From Trachythela sp. YZ-2020 (Eukaryota; Cnidaria; Anthozoa; Malacalcyonacea; Clavulariidae), in the NCBI GenBank assembly GCA_016169945.1, contig JADLSH010000199.1:3682501-3746500 (forward strand): 64,000 bases of DNA, read 5' to 3'. Of the stretch, positions 24,001 to 31,262 are shown piece after piece. Below the pieces are notes generated by a model that searched no databases, had not been told where the DNA came from, and was given only the letters and a program-made list of their open reading frames with translations. Position numbers and translations under genes: made by a program. Every line of letters starts with the position of its first letter. Within the stretch, counting starts at the first letter, position 1.

Positions 24001-25624
24001 TACTTGCACTAAAGACGCTCGTGAGCAATATTTTGTCCAACTCACATATATAGTCTTTATCAGCATTGCCTTTGCTTAAACATTAAAAATGGTTCAAAAA
24101 ACTTAAAGGTTAGCATCATTTGAAAGCTTAGTGGTCTGTACTTAAACAAATGTGTAAAATGGGCCTTTACGATTATCGGTAACTGATTGCGTGTCACTTC
24201 GAAAACTGCAATGTATCACAGACAATCGTGGACATAACAGTTGATAAAATTGCTTAAATTTTCCGGAACACACATTCGACTAACTTCATTAGGCTTTCGC
24301 CCCCCTCTCCCCCTACCAATGTTGCTATTATTATCCCCAGACTTAAAACGCAACATAACAACATTGTCTAGGGGGAAGGGGGGATATCCAAGGTCAAATA
24401 CAGAAATTATAGTACAATTTATACTCTGACAGATGCACCTTGGAATTTTATTAACAAGTTATGTCCAGGATTGGAGGTCTGCATAATTCTTGATATCATG
24501 CGTAAGCCGAATCCAATAATTGTTTTATTATACATTCAAAAGACAAAAACCAGACAAGTATAAAGCCAAGACTTGAGGCTAGTGGGAAAGAAAACACATA
24601 AGTTAACATTTAATAAAACAATAAATACTTGTTGAAGGTGGTTTTGTATTGTTTCGTGGCCTTTTTGGTGCAGTCACTGTCTTTTTGTGACAATAATTTG
24701 AACATTTTCTCTTCGTTTAAAAATGCAAATTTACAAGAAGCCATTTCGTTTTGGCTTTCAAAATTTCGAGGGGTTTTTATACAAGCTGCCGACCGCGCAG
24801 GGGCTTGGGCTCTACAGCGTGCAATAAAAGTTTTTTTGGATCGAACTTCGATGGCACTGGTATACGGCGTCCCCCTGAAAGAAATTCAACCGATTAACGC
24901 CTAAGAGTCTTATACCTTTGACATGTGAAGTTTCCTGGCGTCGGAGTATTATAGCAAAGTACAGGAATGGATCCAGCCTGATCTGGTAGAGAGGGGGGAG
25001 GGGGTGCGACCGCCAACCGAGTGTATTATCACTGAGAAAGCTATCGGGAAACACGCTCAGCAGTGTCTATAAGGTTGCCTAGATGGTCAGCTAGAGGTGA
25101 GGGAAGGCCCCAAACACCCAATATATTATATTTGTTTGATAATTTCGTTACCAGATCCAAAATCTGCACCACGTTGTCCAAAGCCGGGTAGGGTGCGCAC
25201 CCTCCTGCACCGCCAGTAAATCCATCCCTAACAAAGTATGGTGAATTACTCTGTCATCTGGCGTTAGACAGAGTAAAGTAATAAATTGTTGAGGTTGTGT
25301 CAAACTACCTGAAGTCGAAAAAGGTAACTTTATTATAAATCAAGTAGTTAAGCAATACCTCAACAATTTATTGAAGAATACTACCTGTACTGAACCCCTA
25401 ATGTTACAAATTAAAGATAGAGCAGAACGTATTTCTGTAAAATGGGTTAAATAATCCTTGTGCCGACATTTTTACAATTTTGACAGAAAGTCTTAATAGA
25501 TAAATAATATATAACTTAACATATAATTTTTGTTTAAATTTCAGCTTTAAGTCTACAAGCAACAAGCCTTGCATTGATCATCGGATTTCTGCTGACGCGC
25601 CTGTTGGTTTTAGATAACAACTAA
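1..25624 (+). CDS. Cu-only superoxide dismutase-repeat-like protein, 3' part (spliced, 7 exons in window)
   Basis: Exons 3-41 (5' end outside the window), 136-258, 1521-1665, 3364-3490, 4021-4136, 5066-5305 and 25545-25624 join in phase to 289 codons plus TAA. Seen: WHVHD (two Cu-binding His), C...GHYNP (bridging His and disulfide Cys), CGP and CELGD (a second Cys pair), LGRSIVVHAKD (fourth Cu His) and APRVGCAN (active-site Arg and disulfide Cys). The two His that bind zinc in Cu/Zn-SOD, between GHYNP and ELGD, are absent. This matches the Cu-only SOD-repeat proteins of animals, which are secreted or GPI-anchored. After the domain come a short region with HWRV and a Cys, a segment rich in aromatic residues, an STQP-rich linker and a hydrophobic tail. 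Earlier SOD repeats probably lie upstream of the window. Superoxide dismutation is inferred from the family. The domain call is firm; the splice choice for the last three exons is less so. Confidence 0.75.
136..258 (+). CDS. Exon b: first two Cu ligands and GHYNP of the SOD domain
   Basis: Acceptor TTCATCATTCAG| and donor AAAG|GTAAGG frame 41 whole codons (phase 0 to 0). The exon carries HKWHVHD (two Cu His), then Cys and GHYNP (third His). Intron 42-135 upstream is only 94 bp. Confidence 0.85.
259..1520. other. Intron of the SOD gene
   Basis: 1262 bp. It holds a G-rich stretch at 545-660, a short (GAAT)4 tract near 816-832, and a segment around 1090-1375 ending in GAGCT.TCCAGT that resembles segments near 61745-61860 and 62810-63055, probably a dispersed repeat. 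I see no other gene in it. Confidence 0.7.
1521..1665 (+). CDS. Exon c: CGP and CELGD segment of the SOD domain
   Basis: Acceptor CTCTGAATTTCAG| and donor ACACAA|GTAAGC; enters in phase 0 and leaves in phase 1. It encodes the CGP...CELGDISSK stretch, which in Cu/Zn-SOD would carry two zinc-binding His. Neither is present; the Asp of ELGD remains. Confidence 0.85.
1666..3363. other. Intron of the SOD gene with G runs and an inverted repeat
   Basis: 1698 bp. G11 at 2020-2030 and G16 at 2860-2875, the latter flanked by GGCGCTAGGGG and GAGCCCCCC, look like ends of degenerate mobile elements. Arms at about 2412-2454 and 2541-2584 are imperfect inverted copies sharing AAAACCTCGA and CTAAGCGC. No gene seen. 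Confidence 0.6.
3364..3490 (+). CDS. Exon d: last Cu ligand, Arg and Cys of the SOD domain
   Basis: Acceptor TTTCTCGACAG| and donor GCAAG|GTAACA; phase 1 in, phase 2 out. It encodes LGRSIVVHAKD...APRVGCANMEL, the C-terminal signature of the SOD fold, with the fourth Cu His, the electrostatic-loop Arg and the disulfide Cys. A basic linker (SFVRKEMMFKKTT) follows. Confidence 0.88.
3491..4020. other. Intron of the SOD gene
   Basis: 530 bp, A/T-rich, with an A-rich AATAAAAATAAAAAAAT-type tract near 3710-3735. No further structure seen. Confidence 0.6.
4021..4136 (+). CDS. Exon e: short C-terminal domain
   Basis: Acceptor AATTTATTTAG| and donor ATTG|GTAAGA; phase 2 in, phase 1 out, open throughout. 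It encodes FNKPLATALEI, then HWRVIHD and a lone Cys before FILI. The pattern (helix, WRV strand, Cys, hydrophobic strand) resembles small domains that follow SOD repeats in extracellular proteins, but I cannot name it. NIT is a possible N-glycosylation site. Confidence 0.62.
4507..4957. mobile_element. Inverted-repeat element (MITE) in a SOD-gene intron
   Basis: The left end GAGCTCGAGTCGTATATGG and the right end CGCCATATATGAGCTGATATACGGCGAGTAGCTCAA are imperfect inverted copies. Each end also contains a smaller internal palindrome (CGTATATGG...CCATATACG at the left). No transposase ORF. Non-autonomous DNA element inside intron 4137-5065. Confidence 0.6.
5066..5305 (+). CDS. Exon f: aromatic segment and STQP linker
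   Basis: The chosen acceptor CTTTATCAG|AT (5065/5066) supplies the two bases needed after the phase-1 exon e. The nearer acceptor at 5033 would cause an immediate stop. The donor CACG|GTATGT leaves phase 1. Product: NRTS glycosylation site, a Tyr/Phe-rich segment (NAYFAIFYDFFASYS), an acidic stretch, then STQPTQSTQPN, encoded by a short 12-bp-type tandem repeat. Without splicing, the frame reads four more residues and stops at 5320-5322. Confidence 0.6.
5664..5807. mobile_element. Palindromic MITE
   Basis: Outer arms ATTTCAAAAACTCG / CGTTTTTGAAAT and inner arms GTGTTTGATCACGGTA / TACCGTGATCAAACAC fold back around GGGGCTTCGCCCC. About 144 bp, near-perfect, no ORF. Confidence 0.65.
5960..5994. 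repeat. Hairpin abutting the left edge of the satellite array
   Basis: Perfect 13-bp arms GGTCAATGTTATC (5960-5972) and GATAACATTGACC (5982-5994) with a 9-base loop. The array starts at the very next base. This hairpin is not part of the repeat unit. Confidence 0.8.
5995..7655. repeat. Satellite unit 1
   Basis: Has the long purine block TAGGGGGAAGGGGGGATATCC, shared in this window only with the partial unit 12, and GACGGAAACTG with one G fewer than all other units. Confidence 0.95.
6874..7265. promoter_or_regulatory. GGTTAACC site cluster of satellite unit 1 (repeated in every unit)
   Basis: Eight exact GGTTAACC palindromes at 6874, 6886, 7028, 7038, 7093, 7103, 7248 and 7258, plus GGTTAACA at 7160. 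Three of the four pairs have 10-bp start-to-start spacing and one has 12. The pairs at 7026-7048 and 7090-7112 are perfect 23-bp inverted copies around a 41-base A/T-rich spacer. A binding-site role is an inference from number, palindromy and helical spacing; no factor is identified. Confidence 0.55.
7656..9315. repeat. Satellite unit 2
   Basis: Distinct marks: CTCGCCCCC in the pyrimidine tract, AAAAGTGATTGTTCG where others have GGGATTGTGCG or GGATTGTGCG, and GTCAAACTC (C to A) in the late unit. Confidence 0.95.
9316..10971. repeat. Satellite unit 3
   Basis: Shares GGTCAGAAATC only with unit 4, and CGTAATTTGAAC plus the one-base deletion GTCAACTC only with unit 7. The deletion breaks the recurrent 83-codon antisense frame. 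Confidence 0.95.
10972..12636. repeat. Satellite unit 4
   Basis: Longest unit (1665 bp), with an 8-bp direct duplication CTACCAACCTACCAATG. Shares GGTCAGAAATC with unit 3. Confidence 0.95.
12637..14293. repeat. Satellite unit 5
   Basis: Late-unit variant GTCAACACACAT (deletion plus T to A). Confidence 0.95.
14294..15949. repeat. Satellite unit 6
   Basis: Pyrimidine tract reads CGCCTCCCTCTCCCCTA; purine partner TAGGGAAGGGG; AAAAGGATTG with one G fewer. Confidence 0.95.
15950..17603. repeat. Satellite unit 7
   Basis: Unique GCTATTCTTATCC and ATACATGAAATT (CG to AT); shares CGTAATTTGAAC and GTCAACTC with unit 3. Confidence 0.95.
17604..19254. repeat. Satellite unit 8
   Basis: Shortest pyrimidine tract (TGCCCTCTCCCCTA) and TTTAAAGGATTG with two bases lost; 1651 bp. 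Confidence 0.95.
19255..20906. repeat. Satellite unit 9
   Basis: A local cluster of changes at 19717-19765 (CAAAATGTGAGCG, then ATTTATAATTATCG, then CATAAGAAC) and several one-base losses (AGCAAAGTCG, ACCTTTGGG). Confidence 0.95.
20907..22564. repeat. Satellite unit 10
   Basis: Close to consensus, with the short purine block TAGGGAAGGGG also seen in units 3 and 6. Confidence 0.95.
22565..24220. repeat. Satellite unit 11
   Basis: Cluster of about nine substitutions within 22647-22712, mostly C to A transversions (CCCCACTCTCCACC, GCTAGTATTATCACAAG, CGCTCCATAACAACC). The rest of the unit is near consensus. Confidence 0.95.
24221..24473. repeat. Satellite unit 12, truncated to 253 bp
   Basis: Matches the first 253 bases of unit 1, including its otherwise unique long purine block. 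It stops at CCAGGATTG and runs into unrelated GAGGTCTGCATAATTC. Confidence 0.93.
24963..25229. mobile_element. Small TIR element
   Basis: Ends AGGAATGGATCCA / TAAATCCATCCCT are imperfect inverted copies, with GGGGTGCG and GTGCGCACCC inside. The same end sequences occur upstream of P450 genes at 40505 and at 51477-51815. Confidence 0.5.
25545..25624 (+). CDS. Exon g: hydrophobic C-terminal tail and stop
   Basis: Acceptor TTTAAATTTCAG|. The first two bases complete the phase-1 codon left by exon f, then LSLQATSLALIIGFLLTRLL and VLDNN before TAA at 25622-25624. A Ser/Gln linker followed by a hydrophobic stretch at the extreme C-terminus is typical of a GPI-attachment signal; a short membrane anchor is the alternative. 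Confidence 0.62.
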
Positions 25625-25731
25625 AGAATAAGGATAAGAATAGGAGTTTACACATTGCGATATGTCGGGCAAATTTCAGGTTTTACTGAATGTTAATAAC
25701 GATTAAATTGGGTTTCATTTCACTAAAAGTA

Positions 25732-25910
25732 AATATTCTAAATCAGTTTTTGCCATCTCGCTCGATAGAACTGAATGTTGGCGAATTAAATTATATACAT
25801 GTTTGAGACCTAACCAAGAGCAGTTGCGAAAAATGCAACTATAGGCCCTCTGGCAGGAATCGCATGCAGGCCTATGGCTATAGTCGCATTTTTCGCAACT
25901 GCTCCTGGCT
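25732..25910 (-). repeat. SINE fragment, rearranged
   Basis: Minus-strand tail (CATCTCGCTCGATAG...GAGACCTAACCAAGAGCAGTTGCG...GGCAGGAATCG) followed by an inverted piece of the same core (CGCATTTTTCGCAACTGCTCCTGGCT). Same family as the copies at 29835 and 46452. Confidence 0.6.
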
Positions 25911-25911
25911 A

Positions 25912-26310
25912 AGGCCACATAAAATATATTCCTTGATTCTCATCACTGCCGGACGGCGTTTGGAGTCCCGCGTTGATATAGTTTTGTGCTTTGTTATAAA
26001 ATATAAAGTGGTGAATTTCTTCCAAACGAAATTATTTTGCGACACATCGCACTGCGACTGTTGAAGACAGAATACGAAATGTTTCATTTGACTATTCTTG
26101 CGTAATGATACGTTCGTGATATCAAATGAAATTAGAAAACTGGGTTCCGTGTGTTCATTTCAGCTTGTGACAGCGTTCTTCTTTCAGGCCAAACATATAA
26201 ATATCAAAATACCTCCCTCTCCAATTTTTAAATTTGATCGAAAACCTCCCGCCTCCTGGACATCTTAAAAATTTGGTGATGAGAATCAAGGAATATATTT
26301 TATGTGGCCT
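25912..26310. mobile_element. Inverted-repeat element with 35-bp perfect arms
   Basis: 25912-25946 and 26276-26310 are perfect inverted copies beginning AGGCCACATAAAATATATTC. It lies inside or next to the SINE fragment. No ORF of note. Confidence 0.65.
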
Positions 26311-26489
26311 AAGTCTCGAAATACTCGAATATATATTTTCGCTCGAAATTTCCATCTACAAAAAAACCCTTCAACTTTCATTTCACTAACTTTATCGCAC
26401 AGCAAATAGTGGTCAATAGGCATTTATGCACTAGTCAATTGAACCCCCGGCCCACCCCATACACATGAATAATATATACGAAAAGTGGA

Positions 26490-26675
26490 GTTTGTAGGTT
26501 GGAAAATAGTAAAAGTAACGCAAAATTACTTTCTGCAAAACATTACTCGTTACTTTCAAAAAGTAATTAATTACGTTACAAAATTACTTTCGTACTAAAA
26601 GTGATTAATTACCGAGAAATTACTCCAAAAGTAATTAGTAACGCGTTACTTTAGTAACGAGTATTTACAACACTG
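26490..26675. repeat. hAT-type MITE remnant
   Basis: Repeats of AGTAACG.../...AAAGTAATTA and a right end TTACAACACTG, whose complement CAGTGTTGTAA is a common hAT terminus. The left end is degenerate. Confidence 0.45.
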
Positions 26676-26989
26676 AATTTAACCTGAGTATATTGGGCCT
26701 TGTTTTTCTTTTGTCGAGAGGAGAGGGGATGTATAGACTGATACTCAGGTTACAGTTAATTTAGATTAGGCAGTTTTGTGGTATTGTTCATTTACAATCA
26801 ACGATATGTTCCGCCGATGCCATAGGCATAGACATAATTTATATATAATTCACCAACTGTAATTATTAATTGTTAATATTTAGTTTTAGAATAGACGTAA
26901 ACTACGTAGGCGTAGCTAATATTAATTACGTTGAGTTATTAAAGACTCGAAACACGAAATGGTTGAATCTTAATTAAAAGAAGCAGCTT

Positions 26990-27409
26990 TAGTCCCTGTT
27001 TATATGAGCCCTACGTTATGTGCTGCCCCTCCTAGGCGAGACCCGCGTACTAATAGAAATCCCTATATTAAAAATTGTTTTTTTATTTAAGAGGAGAGCC
27101 AGCCCTCCTAGGCGAGATCTCGCTATTGTTTACCCAAGATCTCGCCTGTACTATAGTAGGGCTGGAAATTTCCCATATCTGTGTCAAACTATGCTTTTCG
27201 AAGTCATTTTCGATTTGAATATCTAATTTAGAACAAATTCAATTGTCTGCTGGGTTTTATTCGAAAATTTGCTCGGCAAAATATGGTTTTTGGACTTCGT
27301 AAGAAAATAAATTAGTTGTAGGGAAGCCATTTAATGCTGTAAACACGACGTGAGAACCAGCCCTCTGATAGGGTTAGCCCTTCACGAAGGGTCACGTAAA
27401 TAGGGGCTT
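26990..27409. mobile_element. TIR element
   Basis: Left AGTCCCTGTTTATATGAGCC and right GTAAATAGGGGCTT are imperfect inverted copies. Two CCTCCTAGGCGAGA motifs and AGATCTCGCCT lie inside. No transposase. Confidence 0.5.
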
Positions 27410-27657
27410 AGTGATTTGAAAATCGTGATTTTTGAATGGAAAAAATGCGTGGCAGTGTTAAGCTATATTTCCACACATCACACATTTTTTTTCAGACGCG
27501 AGACATCAAAGTTTGATGTCGCCAAAGAAAGCACCATGGTCCTGGAGGGAACCAGCCTAGATCTAGGGCCTTTACTCGGCAGGTGGCGCTTGGTTTGCAG
27601 GTTAATCAACTTCGAATCAGTGACTTCAACTTAACGCTGAAATAGAAGGTCTAGGCC

Positions 27658-28426
27658 CAGGGGCGCACATTAGGGGGGGTGTGGGGGGGTGTGACACCCC
27701 CCCATAATTTGTGAATTTTTCAAAAAAGTCGGTCCCAAATTGTAAAATTACACTACTAATTCTGTCCGAGTTGGTCCGAAATATCTTCTCTAAAAAACGT
27801 ATAATAAACGATACAAAAATTGTCAATAAAAGAAATCAACATTGCAAAACCCAGAGCTTCCTCTTAAAGCAATATACTCAAATGTAAGATGACGTAGCCA
27901 TACACGACTGCGCAAAACCTTCTAACTTTTGCTCTGCCGCATTGTGCGCTCTATTTCCACGTCAGTATTCTCGAGTAAAATTAAGTCAACTCTGTTGTAA
28001 AAATGCAGTTTCTAATTGGGGTTTTATGATGTTGAAGGTTATGTTTTGGGGGGCGTTTTCTTTAAATAACTGCAATTTAAAGAAAATTGCAGCGAAATAT
28101 CTGAATTCGGAACTAGAGTGTTTGAAATCTTATATATATTAATGAAAGGGCATATAACGAAAGAGGTAGAGAAGACTCTGAAAATGCCATTTCCGACGAT
28201 CTACAGACTCAAGTTTTTTAAAATTTCCCCGTCGGCGCCAACCATGGTGGCGCCTCGTTGAGGGTCGGCCCCCTATTTTTTAACAATCCTTCTACACCAC
28301 TGGCACTACACATATTTTTACACTAACTCATAATACATGTTTTGATGTGGTCAAACAACTATAAAAAGTCGGTCCCTGAACAATGGACACCCCCCCCCCC
28401 AAACCTTTTTGGAATGTGCGCCCCTG
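27658..28426. mobile_element. TIR element, CAGGGGCGCACATT ends
   Basis: Perfect 14-bp ends CAGGGGCGCACATT / AATGTGCGCCCCTG bound 769 bp, with G/C runs just inside each end and AAGTCGGTCCC repeated near both ends. It contains a second repeat (28152-28312). Non-autonomous. Confidence 0.65.
28152..28312 (+). repeat. Dispersed repeat with GGCGCCAACCATGGTGGC core
   Basis: Closely matches 32452-32612 in opposite orientation (AGAGGTAGA.AAGACTCTGAAA ... ACCATGGTGG). Ends in a TACACCACTGGC-like terminus. Confidence 0.5.
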
Positions 28427-28713
28427 TGACTAGGCCGGGAGGGAACCTTTCGTCGGTCGGTCAGGGCCCCTTATTAGGGAACTTTAGATCTGACGACGGC
28501 TACGGGAACGACTACGATACGGGATTGGGGTCCCTTTAAGCCTTCTCCAGCTTAGGTACGTTCGCCACTTTCAAATAGCATTTCATATGATAAAAAAGCA
28601 TTGGCGAAACTTTCCTTCGGCCGCCCGTTTGAAACAGACCTCTTGCCTTGTTTACATTTCGCTTGCCAGGGCGCATTAAGTTACGGTACAGATTGGCATA
28701 TGTACTTCCAAAC

Positions 28714-29510
28714 ATTTTTTCTCGGCATCTCGTTCGATAGGACTAATAGGTGTTTGTATATAATTGGAACGAAAATTTATGTACATTTTTAGACCTAACC
28801 AGGAGCAGTTGCGAAAAATGCAACTTTTCGGCTTCGGACCCAGGCGCTTTTAAGGAAAAGAAAATTTACGCATTCAGCTAATTTATAGAGGTCAGTGGCT
28901 AAGCTGAGCGAGCGCGCGGGGGTGCTTGGGGAGGTCGCGACTATGCTTCATCAAGACCTCCCCAAGATGCCCCGCGTTTCGCGACCTCCCCAAGCACGCC
29001 CGCTCCAGTGAGCTCCATATATATCTGGAGTAAGAACTTCTAATGTTCGGCCAATAGGCCAAGTGAAGCCAAGATGGCGGCAATTGACGTCCAAACTCAT
29101 GAAGGTCATAAACAGTTTTCATATCATTTTATCCAGATCGCATCGCTAATCAAGTTATTAGTTCATAAAATCATGATGTTATTGTTTAAATCGGAGTAAA
29201 AACACGAAATTTCGGCACACTCCTTGCCGGCTTGTGTAAACCGCGCGGTCGAAAACAATAGAAAGGGATTGGCACTGGACGTCAATTTCCGCCATCTTTG
29301 GCTTCACTTTTTGGACATAAGTTCTCACTCCAGATATATATATATAGAGCTCACTGGCCCGCTCAGCTTAGCCACTGATCTCTATAAATTAGCTGAATGC
29401 GTAAATTTTCTTTTCCTTAAAAGCGCCTGGGTACGAGGCTGGTACAGCGCTCTAACCACCTGAGCAGCTGAGCTACAGAGTCCAGTTGCTTCGTGAGCAT
29501 TAACCGCTGA
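28714..29510 (-). repeat. SINE copy split by a MITE
   Basis: SINE tail at 28714-28837 (CTCGGCATCTCGTTCGATAG...GAGCAGTTGCGAAAAATGC) and tRNA-like head at 29440-29510 (GCGCTCTAACCACC...GAGCTACAGAGTCCAG), both minus strand. The element at 28838-29432 separates them, so the SINE is older than the MITE. Confidence 0.65.
28838..29432. mobile_element. Long-TIR MITE inserted in a SINE
   Basis: Ends CCCAGGCGCTTTTAAGG / CCTTAAAAGCGCCTGGG continue as roughly 90-bp near-perfect arms (TTACGCATTCAGCTAATTTA...). A second inverted block (GACGTCAATT, GGCTTCAC, CCAGATATATAT) lies further in. No ORF. Confidence 0.75.
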
Positions 29511-29560
29511 TGATATATGATGGGAGTGATGCTAGTATAAGGTATGGGTCAGTATCAAGA

Positions 29561-29815
29561 TTTTTTCTCGGCATCTCGTTTCATAGGACTAATAGTAGAA
29601 GGTGTTTGTAGATGGAATATTCGAACGAAAATTTATATAGATTTTTAGACCTAACCAGGTTCGATTCCTGCCCGAGGGTCTAAAGTTGCATCTTTTGCAA
29701 CTGCTTGTGGTTAGGTCTAAAATGTATGTAAGTTTTCGTTCTAATATTCCATCTACAAACACCTTGTACTATTAGTCCTATCGAATGAGATGCCGAGAAA
29801 AATGGTGATATGTAC
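29561..29815. repeat. Two SINE tails fused head-to-head
   Basis: Minus-strand tail (29561-29659, CTCGGCATCTCG...GACCTAACCAGG) meets a plus-strand piece (29660-29815, TTCGATTCCTGCC...GATGCCGAGAAAAA). The result is a large inverted repeat whose outer ends are the SINE 3' ends. Confidence 0.65.
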
Positions 29816-29834
29816 TCATACCTTATACTGACAT

Positions 29835-30052
29835 CACTCCCATCATATATACAAAAATTTGCGGTTAATGCTTAGCAACTGGACTCTGCAGCTCAGTTCG
29901 TTAGAGCGCTGCACCGGAATCGCAGGGCCGCAGATTCGATTCCTCCCAGAGCGCCTAAAGTTGCATTTTTTCGCAACTGCTAATATGTCTAAAAATATGT
30001 ACAAAAATTTTCGTTCGAATATTCCATCTACAAACACCTTCTACTATACGTA
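29835..30052 (+). repeat. tRNA-derived SINE, near full length
   Basis: A-box-like GCAGCTCAGTTCG near 29888 and B box GATTCGATTCC near 29933, spaced as in a tRNA gene. Then AGTTGCATTTTTTCGCAACT, a small hairpin, and a tail TTTTCGTTCGAATATTCCATC. The tRNA part has an extra 5' leader and a degenerate acceptor arm, so it is not a functional tRNA gene. Confidence 0.75.
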
Positions 30053-30299
30053 CTTTCCAGCCTTGTTCTCTACTGACCTTTTTCAGATATTTCATGCATT
30101 TTCATGGTTCAAACTATAGACATTATCATTTTTTTTATTGTGAGAGTATCTCAAGTCTTTCTAACTGAGTTTGCCTTACCGGCGTTTCGTTTACACGGAA
30201 TGCAATCTGTCCCTGGTTTGCTGGCAGGCAAATTCCAATTCCACAAAAGATTATGTTCTAATGTGAATATTGCGATTGTGACTCAATACTGAATGGGCT

Positions 30300-30420
30300 A
30301 TTCCAATTTTAAACCGCCCCCCCCCCCTTTTCTTTTGCACCCCTCCCATGGAATTTACAAAGAACTAAAGCCTCCCCCCACGTGCACCCATGGACATTCC
30401 TAGGTGGAATTGACTACTAC
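30300..30420. repeat. C-rich repeat with C12 run
   Basis: Flanked by TTCCAATTTTAAACC and CACCCATGGACATTCC. Probably a degenerate DNA-element end; no partner end identified. Confidence 0.35.
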
Positions 30421-30890
30421 CCCAACGAAATTCCGATGAAAAGGTTTTATATTACCCAGCCCTCTATAGAATGCAGATAGATAAATTAGCTAAAATATAG
30501 TTACCTGTATTTAAAACGTCGCGCAGTTTTAGAACTCACGCAGACCGTGCGAAAACGTTTACTGCCGTAACATGCGCGAAAGATAATCCGTGTGTGAATG
30601 TTTGCTACGGTGACACAAAATATTGATAGTTAGAAATCTAATTAGAAATTATTCTATAGGACATGCATGTATAATATTTATTTCGCATTGTCCATGTCCA
30701 TTGTCCAAATTGAAACTGCGCGAAAATATCGCATCAGTATTGTTATACGTATATGTACTAAAGAAAAGTATCTAAAATTTGCCCCCTCTTTCATAAAGAT
30801 CTAGAAAGATATAGACATTTTGCCCCCTCTTGCATAAAAAGATATAGAGATTTCTTCAATTTCTTGAACTTCTCTCGCCATATTTTTTTA

Positions 30891-31035
30891 TTTTCGACAT
30901 CTTTTTCGACCCTCGACATATATTTTCGACCCTCGACATATTATTTTCGACCCTCGACATGCATTTTTCTACCCTCGACATATGGTTTTCAACCCTCGAC
31001 ATTCTACCCTCGCCCTCGACCTATTACCCTCGACC
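30891..31035. repeat. Minisatellite of TTTTCGACCCTCGACATAT-type units
   Basis: About six to seven degenerate units of about 20-22 bp sharing ACCCTCGACATA, decaying to shorter ACCCTCGACC units at the right. Confidence 0.85.
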
Positions 31036-31262
31036 CCATTCAAGGGCATTTCAAGCGCCCTTGAAAGTCAGAATTTCATTCAAGGAGTATTTAAGGACTT
31101 CAAGGAGTAGCACGAACCCTGTATAACATATTTTTTAAGTTATTGATTATTCACTGTATCATAAAAACTTTGTATAGGAAGACAATACAACAGTTCAAGC
31201 TGTACTATGCATGATTGCATGGTAGTGGTATTCATACAAACCGTCTTCGCTTATTGCATTTA

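Larger units (their letters stand above)
5995..24473. repeat. Tandem satellite array, 11 full units of about 1.66 kb plus a 253-bp partial
   Basis: Units start at GACAATCGTGGACATAAC, at 5995, 7656, 9316, 10972, 12637, 14294, 15950, 17604, 19255, 20907, 22565 and 24221. Unit lengths run from 1651 to 1665 bp. Copies are nearly identical; most differences are 1-3-base indels in short homopolymers, with few substitutions. Each unit has a C/G-rich hairpin near its start, an A/T-rich middle, and a cluster of GGTTAACC palindromes in its second half. No tRNA, 5S rRNA, snRNA or histone signature was found. Short open frames recur but are broken in several units. The array lies wholly within the last intron of the SOD-repeat gene. 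Confidence 0.97.
5306..25544. other. 20.2-kb last intron of the SOD gene
   Basis: GTATGT donor at 5306 and TTTAAATTTCAG acceptor at 25544. It contains a palindromic MITE (5664-5807), a hairpin (5960-5994), the 18.5-kb satellite array (5995-24473) and a TIR element (24963-25229). A possible poly(A) signal AATAAA lies at 5920-5925, after the read-through stop and before the array. The 24474-24960 stretch holds an open frame of 91 codons (24629-24904, TTG-started) with no recognisable match. Confidence 0.65.

Noticed and set aside
6015..24429. Repeated 60-81-codon plus-strand frames (KLLKFSGTHIRLTS type)
   Set aside because: They start at TTG, cross the length-variable C/G tracts, and shift frame between units, as expected of non-coding satellite.
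5995..24473. The array as tandem rRNA, tRNA, snRNA or histone genes
   Set aside because: No B box, 5S internal promoter, U-snRNA 5' motif, PSE-like element or histone reading frame is visible in the unit.
5995..24473. CRISPR array
   Set aside because: Units are 1.66 kb without unique spacers, and the DNA is eukaryotic.
29880..29955. A genuine tRNA gene
   Set aside because: A and B boxes are present but the acceptor arms do not pair, and the same head is fused to one tail in several copies; it is a SINE.
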